Assembly: GCA_946183895.1 (NCBI GenBank)
Contig: CAMHDX010000074.1
Location: 1 to 5,770 of the forward strand
Reading direction: 5' to 3'
Source of the DNA: an uncultured Porphyromonadaceae bacterium
Lineage (GTDB): Bacteria; Bacteroidota; Bacteroidia; Bacteroidales; Muribaculaceae
Length of the DNA stretch: 5,770 bases
Within the stretch, counting starts at the first letter, position 1; each line of letters starts with the position of its first letter. Below the pieces are notes generated by a model that worked only from the letters and a program-made list of their open reading frames with translations, did not search any database and had not been told where the DNA came from. This document shows positions 4,663 through 5,770 of the stretch, in pieces. A program made the translations under genes and the position numbers.

Positions 4663-5770
4663 ATGAAGAAACTCTTTACTTTACTACTCCTGCTCGCGGC
4701 GACTGCGTTGAGTGTCGTTGCCGAGACCGACAAGTGGAACGCCTTGTGGTGTGAGGACAACACTACGCTCTACTTTGTCGCCACCGGCAACTCCTATGCT
4801 GCCGGCGATAGCTTTACGCCCGCCGATGGCAGTGCGGCTGTCACACTCACCAACGTGTGGGGCAAGACGACCAACGGCGGCATCTCCAACCGCTCGTGGA
4901 ACAGCACGGTGCGTTCCAAGGTGACGCGTGTCGTCTTTGAGCCGTCGTTCAAGAACTTCTATCCGGACTATGCCCACTACTGGTTTAACAGTTGCTCGCT
5001 GTTGAAAACGGTGGAGGGCCTCGAGAACCTGAACACCGAGCGCCTCAACCGCATGGACGAAATGTTCAGCGGCTGCACGGCTCTCGAGAACTTTACGATG
5101 ACAGGCAAGAACACCGACAATCTGCAAACTGTCCAGTCGATGTTCAGCGGCTGCAAGGCACTCAAGAGCCTCAACTTGAGTGGCTGGACCAACCCTGCGC
5201 TCCGGGCGGCCGGCTACTTGTGCTACAACTGTGAGGCGCTCGAGAGCGTCAACCTCTCAGGCTTCGGTACACCCGAAGTGACGAGTTTCTCGCAGATGTT
5301 CTATGGCTGCAAGGCCCTCAAGACGATAGACCTCAGCAGCTTTGACACTGGCAAGGTCACTTCAGTGTCAAGCATGTTCGCTAATTGCGCAGCCCTCGAG
5401 AGCGTCAACCTTGCCGGCTGGAATACTGCGTCGCTAACCAACATGAGCAGCATGTTCAACGGCTGCGCGGCTCTCACGCGTGCCGACCTGAGCTCGTGGA
5501 AGAACTCGGTGCTGACCGACATGAACTCGGCTTTTGTCAACTGCGCGGCCCTCAAGAGCGTTGACCTGAGTGGCTTCTACACCGTCAAATTGAATAACAC
5601 CACAAACCTGTTCAATGGCTGCTCGGCATTGGAGAGTGTGAGCGTGAGCAACGCGTGGACATTGGGTGCGGTCACCGGCTCATCGGGCATGTTCCGCGGC
5701 TGTACGTCAATTGTGGGCCAGGACGGCACCACCTACGATGCCGCTTACACCGATAAGGCGCGTGCCCACT
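4663..5770 (+). CDS. Secreted BspA-like DUF285 (PF03382-type) leucine-rich-repeat protein, 3' end beyond the window
   Basis: The reading frame is open for 369 codons to the right edge with no stop. Residues 1-20 form a signal peptide (MKKLFTLLLLLAATALSVVA, likely cleaved before E21). Residues 21-105 are a unique N-terminal region. From about 107 the protein consists of DUF285 units of the form LxSVNLSGW.T..LT.MSSMF.GC..L, with the MFxGC signature at 134, 160, 212, 238, 264 and 343 and variants at 107, 186, 290 and 316. The final segment GTTYDAAYTDKARAH resembles the usual end of a DUF285 array, so a linker and a cell-surface or secretion C-terminal domain probably follow. Such proteins are usually exported surface proteins, some implicated in adhesion; the ligand here is unknown. 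The upstream TTTCGTCA triplet suggests control by the divergent LytTR sensor-regulator. Confidence 0.92.
   Translation, partial: MKKLFTLLLLLAATALSVVAETDKWNALWCEDNTTLYFVATGNSYAAGDSFTPADGSAAVTLTNVWGKTTNGGISNRSWNSTVRSKVTRVVFEPSFKNFYPDYAHYWFNSCSLLKTVEGLENLNTERLNRMDEMFSGCTALENFTMTGKNTDNLQTVQSMFSGCKALKSLNLSGWTNPALRAAGYLCYNCEALESVNLSGFGTPEVTSFSQMFYGCKALKTIDLSSFDTGKVTSVSSMFANCAALESVNLAGWNTASLTNMSSMFNGCAALTRADLSSWKNSVLTDMNSAFVNCAALKSVDLSGFYTVKLNNTTNLFNGCSALESVSVSNAWTLGAVTGSSGMFRGCTSIVGQDGTTYDAAYTDKARAH
4981..5703 (+). repeat. Coding repeat array with a 78-bp (26-residue) period
   Basis: Ten F/MF..C signatures start at residues 107, 134, 160, 186, 212, 238, 264, 290, 316 and 343 of the DUF285 protein, so the spacing is 26 residues except for 27 at each end. 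DNA identity between units is locally high: CTCGAGAGCGTCAACCT occurs at 5239-5255 and again at 5395-5411, exactly two periods apart. Such identity could allow unit gain or loss by recombination. Confidence 0.85.

Overview
This window most likely comes from a Bacteroidales genome, plausibly a Muribaculaceae- or Prevotella-like gut bacterium. Three things point there. Every candidate promoter carries the Bacteroidota -7 element TAnnTTTG. The large regulator belongs to the beta-propeller (Reg_prop) sensor kinase class typical of that phylum. The last gene is a BspA/DUF285-type repeat protein, common in gut and oral Bacteroidales. The two large genes are GC-rich (roughly 60% or more by hand count), while the small middle gene is near 48%. 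The species assignment is inference.

Layout. Bases 1-272 hold the possible tail of an ORF entering from the left, then an AT-rich stretch, then an unusual cluster of TTCACG repeats and an inverted repeat just past the stop of the main gene. Bases 273-3620 (minus strand) encode one 1115-residue protein: signal peptide, periplasmic beta-propeller, transmembrane helix, LytS/His_kinase-type kinase, receiver domain and LytTR DNA-binding domain. Bases 3621-3929 are a divergent intergenic region with a promoter facing each way. Bases 3930-4397 (plus) encode a 155-residue protein I do not recognise. Bases 4398-4662 hold a probable terminator and the promoter of the next gene. Bases 4663-5770 (plus, running off the right edge) encode a secreted DUF285 leucine-rich-repeat protein with ten units at an almost perfect 26-residue period.

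The main discovery is a noncoding element that occurs twice, at 3707-3760 and 4497-4550, in the two intergenic regions beside the regulator. Each copy is 54 bp and holds three exact TTTCGTCA octamers, each starting 21 bp after the previous one. The copies differ at only three positions, all in the spacers. LytTR-family regulators are known to bind short direct repeats at about a two-turn period (9-bp sites, about 12-bp spacers), so this is the geometry expected for sites of the LytTR domain encoded next door. The promoter of the repeat-protein gene has a perfect -7 box but no recognisable -33 element, as expected for an activator-dependent promoter.

Working model (inference): an envelope-spanning, all-in-one sensor/kinase/receiver/LytTR protein senses an extracytoplasmic signal and controls its own locus, the small cytoplasmic protein and the surface repeat protein through the TTTCGTCA triplets. 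An alternative, not exclusive, is that the two triplets are direct repeats bounding a lower-GC insert that carries the 155-residue gene.
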